Source: G963665925 sp963678925 (lineage in GTDB: Bacteria; Bacillota; Clostridia; Peptostreptococcales; Acidaminobacteraceae). From it: a stretch of 64,000 bases of DNA. Numbering within the stretch: the stretch's first letter is position 1; every line of letters begins with the position of its first letter. Shown in pieces: positions 34,675-44,176 of the stretch. The stretch lies in assembly GCA_963678925.1 (NCBI GenBank), contig OY787533.1:3720001-3784000 (forward strand), read 5' to 3'. The translations under genes and the position numbers were made by a program. The notes under the pieces are model-generated. The model was given only the letters and a program-made list of their open reading frames with translations, was not told the origin of the DNA and made no database searches.

Positions 34675-35823
34675 ATGGCACAGGCACTTTATTTTCCAAC
34701 AACAGTACTCATGGGTTCAGGTTCAATCGGACTGATTCCTGACGAAATCAAGAAAATCGATGCGACAAAAGCAATTGTTGTAACAGACCAGGTTCTTCTT
34801 GACGTGGGTGTAGCAGGCAAAGTACTGGAAGTTCTCGACAAAGCGGGCATTGAATATGCGGTATTTTCTGATGTACAGCCAAATCCAACTGTTAAGAATG
34901 TGAACGACGCATACGCATGTCTGAAAGACAACGACTGCGACTTTGTTGTAAGCATTGGGGGCGGATCACCGCAAGACACAGCAAAAGCGGTTGCGGTTCT
35001 TGCAACGAATCCGGGAAGAATTCAAGATTATGAAGGCGTCAACAAAACGAAAAATAAAGGCTTGCCGATTATCGCAGTCAACACGACCGCGGGGACTGCG
35101 AGCGAGGCGACAATCAACTACGTGATTACGGACGAAGAACGTAAAGTGAAAATGGTACTGGTTGATACGAACTCCATCGCTACAGTCGCTGTAAATGATG
35201 CAGATCTCATGGTTAAGATGCCAAAGTCACTGACGGCAGCGACGGGTATGGACGCCCTTACACATGCCATTGAAGGCTACACGACAAAAGGTGCGACACC
35301 ATTTACAGACATGTTCAACCTGGAATCTATCAAAGCCATATCAGCAAACCTCAAGGAAGCGGTAACAGATGGGGAAGATATCAAGGCGCGTGAAGGTATG
35401 GCGTATGGCCAGTTTATAACAGGTATGGGATTCAGCAACTGCGGACTTGGCATTGTGCATTCGATGGCACATCAGCTGGGTGGATTCTACGACCTGCCAC
35501 ATGGGGTGTGCAACGCAATTCTTCTCCCTTATGTTATGGAGTACAATGCGTCTGAAACTGGCGACAGACTGCGTGATGTTGCTCAGGCAATGGGTGTAGA
35601 CACAAGTGGTATGGACACAGAAGCCGCAAACAAGGCATGTGTTACAGCCGTAAAGGCACTGTCACAAGCAGTGGGCATTCCTACGGACTTTAAAGCGCTG
35701 GGTGTAGACAGAAATGACATTGAAAAGCTTGCAGAGCTTGCCATGCTAGATGCCTGCATGCCTGGTAACCCGAAAAATCCTTCGAAAGAAGACATTATGA
35801 AGCTTTATGAAAGCGTGTTTTAG
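34675..35823 (+). CDS. Iron-containing (group III) alcohol dehydrogenase
   Basis: This 382-residue NAD(P)-dependent dehydrogenase reduces an aldehyde or ketone to an alcohol. The nucleotide-binding half has VVSIGGGSPQDTAKAVAVLA near residue 85. The metal-binding half has GMDALTHAIEGY near 190 and the histidine-rich GIVHSMAHQLGGFYDLPHG near 260. These carry the Fe(II) ligands of the fucO/dhaT/adhB class. AGGAG at 34662-34666 allows ATG 34675 or 34672; an earlier GTG is part of the ribosome site. Two regulator-type palindromes lie upstream and a strong terminator follows. It may dispose of the product of the glycyl radical enzyme. Confidence 0.93.
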   Translation: MAQALYFPTTVLMGSGSIGLIPDEIKKIDATKAIVVTDQVLLDVGVAGKVLEVLDKAGIEYAVFSDVQPNPTVKNVNDAYACLKDNDCDFVVSIGGGSPQDTAKAVAVLATNPGRIQDYEGVNKTKNKGLPIIAVNTTAGTASEATINYVITDEERKVKMVLVDTNSIATVAVNDADLMVKMPKSLTAATGMDALTHAIEGYTTKGATPFTDMFNLESIKAISANLKEAVTDGEDIKAREGMAYGQFITGMGFSNCGLGIVHSMAHQLGGFYDLPHGVCNAILLPYVMEYNASETGDRLRDVAQAMGVDTSGMDTEAANKACVTAVKALSQAVGIPTDFKALGVDRNDIEKLAELAMLDACMPGNPKNPSKEDIMKLYESVF

Positions 35824-35885
35824 TAAAGACCCTATATGAGGCGATAGAAGTCTTTGGCGTTTTCCTTTCAAATAAGCAAAACTGA

Positions 35886-35938
35886 AGCACCCCCTAGTCA
35901 CTGTGCATGAATATGCAGAGTGACTGGGGGGTGCTGTT
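35886..35938. terminator. Intrinsic terminator after the alcohol dehydrogenase
   Basis: AGCACCCCCTAGTCACT (35886-35902) pairs with AGTGACTGGGGGGTGCT (35919-35935): 17 positions with one mismatch or G-U. It separates two convergent genes. Confidence 0.9.
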
Positions 35939-35943
35939 TGTAT

Positions 35944-37077
35944 TTAGGACAGGATTGCTTTTCCTAGAGCATCACTTAAAGTCTTGATGGAATCGATTGA
36001 AGGGTCAGAACCATCATAAAGAACAATCGAAACGCCCAGGTCTTCAGCACGGTTTCTGAAGGCTTCAAGAGGCGCGCTTGTCGTAACTAGAATTTTCTTA
36101 ATGGAGTCAAAGCCCAGCTGTTCGCCATGTGTGAAGAGCTCGTATAAAGTGGTTTCCGTGTGTGATTTTGTATCCTTGCACGAAATCAGTACAAGGTTAT
36201 TGTCATGAACGCCCATGACATCGATCTCGTTAATAACACGACCTTGACCGGTTTTCCAATAGAACTTGACACTGGACATGGGGGATTCCACAGACTTGAT
36301 TTGTGCCAGTGCCCGGTATGTGATTGCTTCAAGCCAAGTTCCGGATTTAGAAAAGAACTCCTTGTAGTCCTTATCGTGAAAATAGACGACATATTCATCT
36401 GCCTTGGTTTTCACATCGCATTTTCCGGCCTTTGAAAGCAAGGTCAGGAGTTTGTCCATGAATTCCTTAGCTTGTGGTTTTTCTTCAAAAGTTTTCAGAT
36501 TGATAAAAACCTTGTTCTTGTCATGAAAATGGCTCTTTATTGGAATAGGCCGCATCATGGACTGGTAGAGCTCAAGGTTGTCCTTGATCAGATCAAAAGC
36601 CTTTATTGAAGTAGGTTCGTCAAAAAAAATCTCGTTTGAAGTACTGATATTTCCACCGAAATTTTCTATGAAATCTTCAACATCCAGTTCCATATCATCC
36701 TGCTTCAGCTCTTCAAATATGCCATTGTTTTCAATGAATATGTCTCCGTCAACTTCTATGTAACAAAGTGTACATGCATCTTTAAGAAGACTTGCCATAT
36801 TGAGGGCATAGGCATAGCCACCACTTGGGATAACAACCACATCTGACTCAGATACACGTTCTTTGAGATTAAGGAGGTTTTGCGGGTCGTAGGGGTCGAA
36901 TGTTTGCTGCTGAACCGTTCTGCCTTCTTTACGCAGATATTCAATGAGTCCCGATTCTGAGTAGTTTGCAATGAATCTTGGATTTTTCAATATAATGACA
37001 TCGTGCTTGTGGTAGTATTTTGCAGCAATGACATTGAGAATGTTCTGGTCGGTTAGAAGAATGTATATGTTTGCCAT
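35944..37077 (-). CDS. Card1/Can2-like CARF-domain nuclease (DUF1887), orphan
   Basis: This protein of 377 residues has the architecture and length of Card1. A Rossmann-type CARF sensor covers residues 1-150 (IYILLTDQNILNVIAAKYY, with a PSGGYAYALNMA loop where CARF proteins have an NxTGGT ligand loop). A middle region follows, then a PD-(D/E)XK-type nuclease domain from about 245 (SGTWLEAITYRAL, NEIDVMGVHDNN with D286, LVLISCKD with K301). The acidic residue of the canonical D/E-x-K box is serine 299 here. Card1 proteins are switched on by cyclic tetra-adenylate and cut DNA. No cas gene or repeat array is in the window. AGGAGG selects the ATG at 37077. Confidence 0.75.
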   Translation of the reverse strand: MANIYILLTDQNILNVIAAKYYHKHDVIILKNPRFIANYSESGLIEYLRKEGRTVQQQTFDPYDPQNLLNLKERVSESDVVVIPSGGYAYALNMASLLKDACTLCYIEVDGDIFIENNGIFEELKQDDMELDVEDFIENFGGNISTSNEIFFDEPTSIKAFDLIKDNLELYQSMMRPIPIKSHFHDKNKVFINLKTFEEKPQAKEFMDKLLTLLSKAGKCDVKTKADEYVVYFHDKDYKEFFSKSGTWLEAITYRALAQIKSVESPMSSVKFYWKTGQGRVINEIDVMGVHDNNLVLISCKDTKSHTETTLYELFTHGEQLGFDSIKKILVTTSAPLEAFRNRAEDLGVSIVLYDGSDPSIDSIKTLSDALGKAILS

Positions 37078-37210
37078 GGTTCCTCCTGGAATAATTGATG
37101 ATCTTATTTCAATTATAAACCTTATTATGCATAGCATAAAGCCGTTTGGATATAATATAGGTATAGATTAATGCGTAATTTGCCGTTTCAAATGTTAAGG
37201 AGTGGATTGC

Positions 37211-39226
37211 ATGAAACTTAGAAAATCATCATGGATATGTCTTGTCCTCATTTTATGCGTCTTCAATTATCAGACTGCTTTTGCAGATGAAGGCAAGTAC
37301 CTCAATGAGGCCGAGCAATTGAAGCAAATCAATGTTTTCAAAGGCTCAGAGCAAGGCTTTGAGCTAGGACGTGAACCAACCCGACTGGAAGGCGGCATTA
37401 TGTTTGTGAAACTTCTGGGTGCAGAGGCAGAGGCGCTGGAGAACAATTATGCGCATCCCTTTACAGATGTACCGGAGTGGGGGGCACCCTTTGTAGGCTA
37501 TCTGTATAAAATGGGGTATACAAAGGGCGTTTCAGAAACCACCTTTGGTTCCTTTGACAAGATGCAGGCAAAGTCCTATATGACTTTTCTTCTTCGCGCC
37601 CTCGAATATGACGACAAGCTGGGTGACTTTACTTGGAATGATGCAATTGCCAAGTCTAGAGAAATCAATATGATTGATGCGCATTTAGAGGATGCGCTGA
37701 ATACAGAGGTGTTCCTGAGAGACCATTTGGCAAAGCTTTCCCTTGATGCGTTAAAGACTTCAAGAAAGGGAAAAAACCTGACTCTGGCACAGAAGCTGGT
37801 TGACAAGGGGATGATCTCAGAAAGCCTTGCAAATGAACTGAATCTCTTAACCCCTCAAAATATTGGCAGTGCAGAGCAAGCTCCTGCAAGCGATGTAAAA
37901 GATATTGAGGGTGTCATGACCACAATTGACGGGGTTGCAAACTTCAAAGACCTAAATGGTCTGAGATTCTACAGACCGTTGATTAAATCTGAACTCTCGG
38001 GCGTAGGCTACGATGCGCTGGATACAATGAATATCTATCACAATGACTACACCATTGAAGCACTGAAGGCATCAAACTCAGAAATTCAGTGGGATGAATG
38101 GCTGCAGCTGGAATGGGGAAAATTTGACTGGAATGATATGAACCATGGCGATGATTTGTCCTTTGATGATTACTGGGAGGATTACGATGGCAGTACATCT
38201 GCAACTGTAGGCACTTATGGTGCGGCTTTTGGTCTTCGTGCACCTACTGAAGAGGAGCTGAAGATGTTCTTCGCGAGTCTGAGCGTCGGACCAGAAGAAG
38301 ATTTAGGCTGGCCGCATGGCTATTACTGGACCATTGACATATCAAGTGAAGGCGAAGACTATCATAGATTTGTCGATAGCCTCAACAATATGGGACAGCA
38401 ATATAACGACACGCGGGATTACTTCGTAATGCTGGTTGGAGATGCAAACGGTACGGCTTCAACTTCAAATGAAACGCCATTAAATGAAACGCCATCAAGC
38501 TCGGACACCACTTCAGTATCCTCCGCAGCCTCGTCAGCAGCTTCCAAGTTGACATCGACCTCTTCTGCAGCGCCTAAAATCACTGCAAGCAATGAAAAAC
38601 TGTCAGGCATGAAAGATATACCAGGTGTTGCTAACAGCATTTCCATCGATGGTGTTCTAATTTATAGACCGCTTACAACCGATGAGGTTGAGGCAGTTCT
38701 AGGTGAAATGAAATATGACTATTCTGTGCCAGGAAAATATGGCTACAGCACAGAGAAAATTGATGATTACGTCATTACAGTAGATGAGGAAAAGGCACGC
38801 TTGCAGGCAGAAAATGCGTCAATTGATTGGGATGCGTGGTTTGAGCTGGAATGGCCCTTGTACGATAACACCAATGAACAGTATGAATATGGTCCAGGCA
38901 CAGAATATGAGGGCGATTATACTGTAACCGATGGAAATTATCTGTTGATATTTGAAGGACAGAATTTGACAATCACGCCTAAGTATTTACTCAATGCCCT
39001 TTTAGAGGCCTACCCGAACGGTGCAGTTACCACAAAATTTGGATGGCCTACGAATTACGAATACAATACCTCATCAACTGATGAATTTGGAAATATGTAT
39101 ACAACAAACCTCAGTTATGTAAGCAGCTCAATTCATCTGGGCTATCATGGTCCTTGCTATATTTCGCTGATGGATTACGACGATGTCATTTATGAAAAGC
39201 TGACAGAATCGTCATTGGCAGACTAG
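37211..39226 (+). CDS. Secreted SLH-type surface protein with duplicated C-terminal module
   Basis: This 671-residue exported protein has a signal peptide at 1-26 cut after TAFA. Its S-layer-homology-like region runs over about 30-200 (HPFTDVPEWGAPFVGYLYKM, followed by GYTKGVSETTFG). A first module covers about 225-400, a Ser/Thr-rich linker about 410-460, and a second module about 460-660. The modules share DGV..Y/FYRPL, ...I.WD.W..LEW and GWP.xY elements, so they arose by duplication. SLH regions bind secondary cell-wall polymer, which places it on the surface. The function of the module is not recognised. AAGGAG eight bases upstream fixes the ATG. Confidence 0.8.
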   Translation: MKLRKSSWICLVLILCVFNYQTAFADEGKYLNEAEQLKQINVFKGSEQGFELGREPTRLEGGIMFVKLLGAEAEALENNYAHPFTDVPEWGAPFVGYLYKMGYTKGVSETTFGSFDKMQAKSYMTFLLRALEYDDKLGDFTWNDAIAKSREINMIDAHLEDALNTEVFLRDHLAKLSLDALKTSRKGKNLTLAQKLVDKGMISESLANELNLLTPQNIGSAEQAPASDVKDIEGVMTTIDGVANFKDLNGLRFYRPLIKSELSGVGYDALDTMNIYHNDYTIEALKASNSEIQWDEWLQLEWGKFDWNDMNHGDDLSFDDYWEDYDGSTSATVGTYGAAFGLRAPTEEELKMFFASLSVGPEEDLGWPHGYYWTIDISSEGEDYHRFVDSLNNMGQQYNDTRDYFVMLVGDANGTASTSNETPLNETPSSSDTTSVSSAASSAASKLTSTSSAAPKITASNEKLSGMKDIPGVANSISIDGVLIYRPLTTDEVEAVLGEMKYDYSVPGKYGYSTEKIDDYVITVDEEKARLQAENASIDWDAWFELEWPLYDNTNEQYEYGPGTEYEGDYTVTDGNYLLIFEGQNLTITPKYLLNALLEAYPNGAVTTKFGWPTNYEYNTSSTDEFGNMYTTNLSYVSSSIHLGYHGPCYISLMDYDDVIYEKLTESSLAD

Positions 39227-39288
39227 GTGCAGTTCAAGTGTGAAATTGAAAGCAAATGAAGCTGAAATCAGATTTTCATCTTTAAAGG

Positions 39289-39320
39289 AGCACCTGTTTC
39301 TGAACTGAAGCAGGTGCTTT
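39289..39320 (+). terminator. Hairpin terminator after the SLH protein
   Basis: AGCACCTG (39289-39296) pairs with CAGGTGCT (39311-39318); the stem extends inward with one mismatch. The T-run is short. Confidence 0.8.
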
Positions 39321-39464
39321 CATGTCGATATGCAAACTTTAGTCAAAATATGATATATTAAAATGTGATACATTAAATGGATTAAATCCAGGACAAGTAC
39401 TTGAGCAGTCAATAGGCAGAAAATGAAATGCGCAGATGAAATTTCTGAATTGGAGTGACATAAT

Positions 39465-40652
39465 TTGATGAAGCGTGCATATGAAAAAATAAAAAGACCA
39501 CATGCGCTTAAGCCTGTTCGCTTGCTGGCGGGAATGATTGCACTTGCTATGATGAGCGGTAGCTGGAGCTTCGCTGCTGAAGTCCCTGAGCTGTTTGCGG
39601 GGGCGGCCTATGTCGGTGTGCTCGATCAGGACAAACCCCTATATGTCAAAGATGCCAAAGCGCAGCATGCAATTGCTAGCCTTTCCAAAATAATGACAGT
39701 GGAGCTTGTACTTGATGCAATAGAATCCGGTCAGATTTCCTGGGATGATGAAGTGGTGGTTTCAAAAGCGGCAGATGCACAAAAGGGGTCATCGATGCGT
39801 CTTGTAGAGGGTGAAGTTGTCACTGTGAATGAACTGGTGCATGGGACAATGATTCTTTCGGCCAATGATGCGGCCTATGCCCTTGGCGAGTTCCTTGGAG
39901 GTGACGTCGACCAGTTTGTTGAAAAAATGAACAGCATGGGCCAGACAATCGGTATGGATAACTTCCTGTTCATTAATCCGAATGGACTGCCCGAGGAAAA
40001 TGACGCCCAGAATATTGCGACACCGGAAGACATCTTTAAGCTGTCACAATATGTTATTGAAGAACATGGCGATATTCTGCTGCCGATTACAAGCACCAAA
40101 GAATATACACATAATGGGAACGTTAAAAAGAGTACAAACAATCTGCTTAAGCTTGATGCGGGCTATGATGGTCTGAAAACCGGTTATACAGATTCAGCGG
40201 GCTATTGTCTGGTTTCAACCATAAACATTCCTGTCACTGAGTTTGAAAGTCAGCCACATCGACTGGTTATGGTGACTATGGGCGCCAATAGTGACGCAGC
40301 TAGAATACAGGATCATGTTCGTATGAAGGACTATATTACAGCGCATTTTTCGACACGGGAAATCATTGCAAAGGATCAGGTTTTCAAAACCATCGATATT
40401 GAAGGAAGCGAAGAAAACAGAATCAACCTGGTACCTGAAAAGTCTGTAACTAGATACTGCGACATGGATACGGCGCAAGACCGCTATCATGTCTTTGTAC
40501 ATGAGACGGTAACGCTTCCGGTCTACAAAGGCCAGGTTATTGGATCGCTTGTAATGCTGATGACGGATGGATCGGTAGAACAGGTGCACCTTGTATCAGA
40601 TAGAACAATTTTGGATGGACAATCACTACTTAAAAGTAAGGAACTGGAGTAA
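39465..40652 (+). CDS. D-alanyl-D-alanine carboxypeptidase (DacF/PBP5-like)
   Basis: This 395-residue serine peptidase trims the terminal D-alanine from peptidoglycan stem peptides outside the membrane. A signal peptide covers residues 15-38. The three penicillin-binding motifs are SLSK near 72, SAN near 127 and KTG near 240. A C-terminal beta-rich domain of the PBP5 class follows. The TTG at 39465 lies 9 bases after GGAG; the ATG at 39468 is only one codon later and may be the true start. The phosphatase gene follows after two bases, so the two form an operon. Confidence 0.93.
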   Translation: MMKRAYEKIKRPHALKPVRLLAGMIALAMMSGSWSFAAEVPELFAGAAYVGVLDQDKPLYVKDAKAQHAIASLSKIMTVELVLDAIESGQISWDDEVVVSKAADAQKGSSMRLVEGEVVTVNELVHGTMILSANDAAYALGEFLGGDVDQFVEKMNSMGQTIGMDNFLFINPNGLPEENDAQNIATPEDIFKLSQYVIEEHGDILLPITSTKEYTHNGNVKKSTNNLLKLDAGYDGLKTGYTDSAGYCLVSTINIPVTEFESQPHRLVMVTMGANSDAARIQDHVRMKDYITAHFSTREIIAKDQVFKTIDIEGSEENRINLVPEKSVTRYCDMDTAQDRYHVFVHETVTLPVYKGQVIGSLVMLMTDGSVEQVHLVSDRTILDGQSLLKSKELE

Positions 40653-40654
40653 TT

Positions 40655-41278
40655 ATGATCACGAAAATTTATCTGACCCGTCATGGACAGACACAGTGGA
40701 ATCTTGAAGGCCGGCTGCAGGGAAGTCAGAACTCTGACCTGACCGACTTTGGAAAATCACAGGCAGGAAAACTGCGTGAAAGAATAGGGCATATTGATTT
40801 TGATGCAGTCTACACAAGCTCAAGCGGCAGGGCCATAGCTACGGCAAAAATTCTTAACGCCAAGGGCGCACCGCTTAATATTTCAAATGATATTGTTGAA
40901 ATGGCTTTTGGAGAATGGGAAGGAAAACTCATTTCTGAAGTGAAGGCTGAAAGCCCTGATACTTTTAAGACCCTGTTTACAGACGCCTCTTCCTACGTGC
41001 CGGTAAGCGGGGAGTCCTTTGATTCCTTAATTGAGCGTGCAGACACGTTTATTGACCGCCTTGTCAGTAAGCACAAAGGCGAAACCGTTCTTGTCGTTTC
41101 CCATGGCATTACGACAAAGGCCCTTTTGGTTAGGGCAGAAGACAGAAAACTCGACACCTTTTGGGAAGGTCCATTTATTCAAGGGTGCAGTTTGAGTCTG
41201 ATTGAAGTGCGTCACAGCGAAGACAACATGCTTTCAGAGGTGGTTTTACATGGAGATACGGCGCATTTTGAAGACTAA
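40655..41278 (+). CDS. Histidine phosphatase family protein (phosphoglycerate mutase-like)
   Basis: This 207-residue cytosolic phosphatase has the phosphohistidine motif LTRHGQTQWN near residue 7, the catalytic acid region EMAFGEWEGK near 85, and the second histidine in VVSHGITTKAL near 150. Family members include alpha-ribazole phosphatase, phosphoserine phosphatase and broad-specificity sugar phosphatases; nothing here decides among them. It overlaps no gene but follows the carboxypeptidase by two bases and ends before a strong terminator. Confidence 0.9.
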   Translation: MITKIYLTRHGQTQWNLEGRLQGSQNSDLTDFGKSQAGKLRERIGHIDFDAVYTSSSGRAIATAKILNAKGAPLNISNDIVEMAFGEWEGKLISEVKAESPDTFKTLFTDASSYVPVSGESFDSLIERADTFIDRLVSKHKGETVLVVSHGITTKALLVRAEDRKLDTFWEGPFIQGCSLSLIEVRHSEDNMLSEVVLHGDTAHFED

Positions 41279-41343
41279 TGCATTTGTCCTTTATCAGGGA
41301 ATGCCAACCGACTTATGTAGAAACTGAATCCACATTTTCAAAT

Positions 41344-41384
41344 AAAAGACCGAGCAGCTGCACAGTGCAGTCGCTCGGTCTTTT
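41344..41384. terminator. Bidirectional intrinsic terminator
   Basis: A perfect 12-bp stem AAAAGACCGAGC/GCTCGGTCTTTT encloses an inner GCTGCAC/GTGCAGT stem. It is shared by the phosphatase gene and the convergent M20 hydrolase gene. Confidence 0.92.
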
Positions 41385-41436
41385 AAATTATGAAATCTAT
41401 GTAGGGTTAGCTACTAGCTTGTTAATATGCTTGTGC

Positions 41437-42603
41437 TTAAAGTGGTTTGTCTTCAAGTCTTAAAATACTCGCTGTGATTAGAATGAGTCTTTCCCATGCA
41501 GAGCTGAGAAGCGCGTACTCCCGGTCTGTATGATTCCATTCACCTTTGACACCCATGCTGCAAAGTACCGGCACGCCTGAAAGGGTTAGGAAGGATGCAT
41601 CCGAGGACCCACCAAGCACTTCCGGCGAGGTTTCGCCAAATCCTAAGTTGATGGACTCTGTATTGACAATGGTATAGAAACGCTGGTTCAAATTATCCGT
41701 AAAGGAAGGGAAGGAACCTCCGTAGTGTGCCTCTGAGCGTGCTCCAGTAATGCAGTCCCTTGTGCAAAGTGTATGAATATCGCTTTGAATACGGTCATAA
41801 TCTTCAGCATCGTAGTAGCGGATATCCAGTTCCGCTTCGGCATAATCCGGAATTGCATTAGGGATTTTTCCACCCTGAATCGTGCCGGCACTGAATGTTG
41901 CATTGCTGTATTTTTGGTTGAGCTGATTGATGCCCTGAAGAATTCTGGTAATCTCATAGATTGCATTGATGCCATCGGCGAAATTCGCGCCGGCATGTGC
42001 AGATTTTCCGTAAGTCTTGATTTTACAGGCGATTCGGCCTTTTCTTGCAATGGTTATGCCGTTGTTGATAAGGCCTGTTTCCAGATTGAAGGCGCATTTG
42101 TAACCCGCTGCTTCAGTGCGCATGAGTTCAGCGCAGTTTGAGTGGGCATGACCATGCTCTTCGTCTCCGGCAATGATAACCTTGATCGGCTTGTCGTAAC
42201 CCGTATACTTTAGAATCTTGATGATATATGGAATTAAATTGAGACCACCCTTCATGTCCAGTACGCCAGGGCCGTAAACCTTATCATCTTCGATGGTAAA
42301 AGGTCTGTTTTGAAGTGTTCCCGTTTTAAACACAGTATCCATATGTCCGGTAAGGATGATTCCTTCCTCAATTGGACCGGTACCCATTTCGGCAACGAGA
42401 AGAGGCCCCGAGTTCTCAAAGGTATATTCTTTCGTTTTAAGGCCGAGTGTCTCTAATTCTTGTTTTAGATGTTCGCTTAGTTTTGCAACGCCCTTGGGGT
42501 CGTGTGTATAACTTTCAATCTCCACGATTTCCTTCCAGCTGTTTGCAATCGAGTCTAAAGAAATGTCCATATCGTTCAGAATGTTCAGTATTTTCTCTTT
42601 CAT
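41437..42603 (-). CDS. M20 family metallohydrolase (carboxypeptidase G2-like)
   Basis: This 388-residue di-zinc hydrolase has TGHMDTVF near residue 88, GPGVLDMKGG near 112 and AGDEEHGH near 146, which supply the metal ligands and the catalytic glutamate. A dimerisation domain covers about 190-305, with SSDASF and a late histidine in WNHTDREYA. M20 enzymes remove acyl or aminoacyl groups from N-acyl amino acids and peptides. Its neighbourhood (enolase-superfamily racemase, CoA-transferase, amino-acid-type transporter) makes an N-acyl amino acid the likeliest substrate. It follows the regulator gene on the same strand by 89 bases and may be co-transcribed. Confidence 0.9.
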   Translation of the reverse strand: MKEKILNILNDMDISLDSIANSWKEIVEIESYTHDPKGVAKLSEHLKQELETLGLKTKEYTFENSGPLLVAEMGTGPIEEGIILTGHMDTVFKTGTLQNRPFTIEDDKVYGPGVLDMKGGLNLIPYIIKILKYTGYDKPIKVIIAGDEEHGHAHSNCAELMRTEAAGYKCAFNLETGLINNGITIARKGRIACKIKTYGKSAHAGANFADGINAIYEITRILQGINQLNQKYSNATFSAGTIQGGKIPNAIPDYAEAELDIRYYDAEDYDRIQSDIHTLCTRDCITGARSEAHYGGSFPSFTDNLNQRFYTIVNTESINLGFGETSPEVLGGSSDASFLTLSGVPVLCSMGVKGEWNHTDREYALLSSAWERLILITASILRLEDKPL

Positions 42604-42692
42604 CTATGCCTGCCTCCTTTGCTCACACCAAGTATATTGAAATGTATATTGGCGTGAAAGAGTCCAAAATGTGTCTTAAATTGAAAGTGAGA

Positions 42693-44030
42693 CTATTTCT
42701 TATGGTTTTTAAGTAGGATTTCATAGACATCGCTAGGTCGTCCAGACGTACCGGTCAGCTTCTTTCCAACGTAATTTGCTAGGCCATGCGCTTCAAGGCG
42801 TCTGAGCATTCGGTTGGAACTTCTTTGTGAAATGGATAGTTTTTTTGAGAGCTCAGTGCAGGTGAAGCAGTTCTTCTTTTGTTTTTCAATCAGTGTATAG
42901 AGATTGTAGATTGCTGTTTGAGACAAGCCCGTCAGTCCTGCAAGTTCGTGTACATAGGTCTCTTCAATGCGCGGTGTGTCTTCATTTTTCGAAATCAAAA
43001 AGTTGAGCGGTCCGACAACATCTTCCTGATTGGACACAATGTAGGTCAGGTTCGTACTCTCTGAGTCAAGCCTGTCAATCGCAAGATTGGCGTGGAACTT
43101 TGCCTCGCTGGGATCAAAGCCATAGCCAATCCCAATATTCACATCACAATTTGTATTGGCATGAATGGAGTGGATCAGGTGAAAACGCTGAAAGCCACTT
43201 GTGTACTCAAGAAGGTCATCCTTATTCATGAGTACGACAAACTTGTCCCCAGATTCGCTGACGACCGCCGCCTTGGTATTGCGGGCGAAATAATAGATTT
43301 CCTCAGCGACCTTGATTTTCTCATGCATGTAAAGATATTCATCTCTTCGAATATAGGAGTACTCATTTTTGGGCAGTATCTGCACGATAAGTATTGCATT
43401 ATTTCCAGATTTCTCGCTTCTCAGGTCATATTGCTGGATAAGCTGGTGAATGGTACGGCTTATGACTTCTGTTGTGGGGCGCACATAAACAACAGGAATA
43501 TTTTGTTTTTTCAAAATGGCATAGACCGGATATAATGCTGTAATGCATCCTTCAACTTTGTGTTCATGGAAGAGCTCCATGTGCTTTTTAGCAACGCTGT
43601 CTGAGTATCCCTTTTGAAACCGTTCCCGCTTTATGACATGCATGGTATCGACATCGGCAGGCATGTCAAGGTCTCCAATCAAGTGACGCACAGCGGAATC
43701 CGTATAACTGTCAATGCTGGTATGCTTGAAGTCAATGCCCATGAGTGCCAGCTTGAGCATGGCATTTTGGAGCGATGACCAGTCTTTTCGAAAATAGCTG
43801 CAGGGAATCTGGGGAGAAAACAGGTTGTTATAGAATTCATGCTGGAGTTCACCACAGAAGATAATGCCATTTAACTTATTTTGAAGACGCAGCAAGCTGC
43901 TTTCTGATTTCTCATTATAATAGTCATGTTCATCTTCAACATAAACAGGTGTGATATCCGTAAAAAAGGTATCAACAACTTTGCGAACATGGTCAAGCCG
44001 TATTTTTGATCCAACAAATCCAATATGCAT
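42693..44030 (-). CDS. Transcriptional regulator with degenerate GGDEF-like middle and winged helix
   Basis: This 445-residue protein does not match a family I can name. Residues 1-190 resemble the PrpR-type sensor (alternating strands and helices, IIFCG and LMGIDFKH segments). Residues 200-345 resemble a nucleotidyl-cyclase fold, with SGDKFVVLM where GGDEF would be and VNIGIGYGFDPSEAKFHANLAIDRL-like periodicity, here inactive. Residues 370-440 form a winged helix (FTCTELSKKLSISQRSSNRM and GRPSDVYE). It is divergent from the YfcC transporter gene, so it probably controls the amino-acid-type cluster. AAGGAGG precedes the start. Confidence 0.75.
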   Translation of the reverse strand: MHIGFVGSKIRLDHVRKVVDTFFTDITPVYVEDEHDYYNEKSESSLLRLQNKLNGIIFCGELQHEFYNNLFSPQIPCSYFRKDWSSLQNAMLKLALMGIDFKHTSIDSYTDSAVRHLIGDLDMPADVDTMHVIKRERFQKGYSDSVAKKHMELFHEHKVEGCITALYPVYAILKKQNIPVVYVRPTTEVISRTIHQLIQQYDLRSEKSGNNAILIVQILPKNEYSYIRRDEYLYMHEKIKVAEEIYYFARNTKAAVVSESGDKFVVLMNKDDLLEYTSGFQRFHLIHSIHANTNCDVNIGIGYGFDPSEAKFHANLAIDRLDSESTNLTYIVSNQEDVVGPLNFLISKNEDTPRIEETYVHELAGLTGLSQTAIYNLYTLIEKQKKNCFTCTELSKKLSISQRSSNRMLRRLEAHGLANYVGKKLTGTSGRPSDVYEILLKNHKK

Positions 44031-44176
44031 GGGAAAGACCTCCTTAAGGGTTCTTTGAAGGGGATTTTGGACATATTATAGCCAATATTCAGACAATATC
44101 AAATCAGCTATTATTATGACTATAAATTATTAGGCATATATATGCAACTATTTATCAGGTAGCAAGGGGGTCCATT
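44031..44176. promoter_or_regulatory. Divergent promoter region of the regulator and YfcC transporter
   Basis: This AT-rich 146-bp gap has a perfect 12-bp palindrome GCATATATATGC at 44134-44145 and a looser AATATT...AATAT dyad near 44084-44099. These are candidate sites for the divergent regulator. Confidence 0.45.

Noticed and set aside
35944..37077. Possible CRISPR locus around the Card1-like gene
   Set aside because: No repeat-spacer pattern and no cas gene were found within the window on either side.
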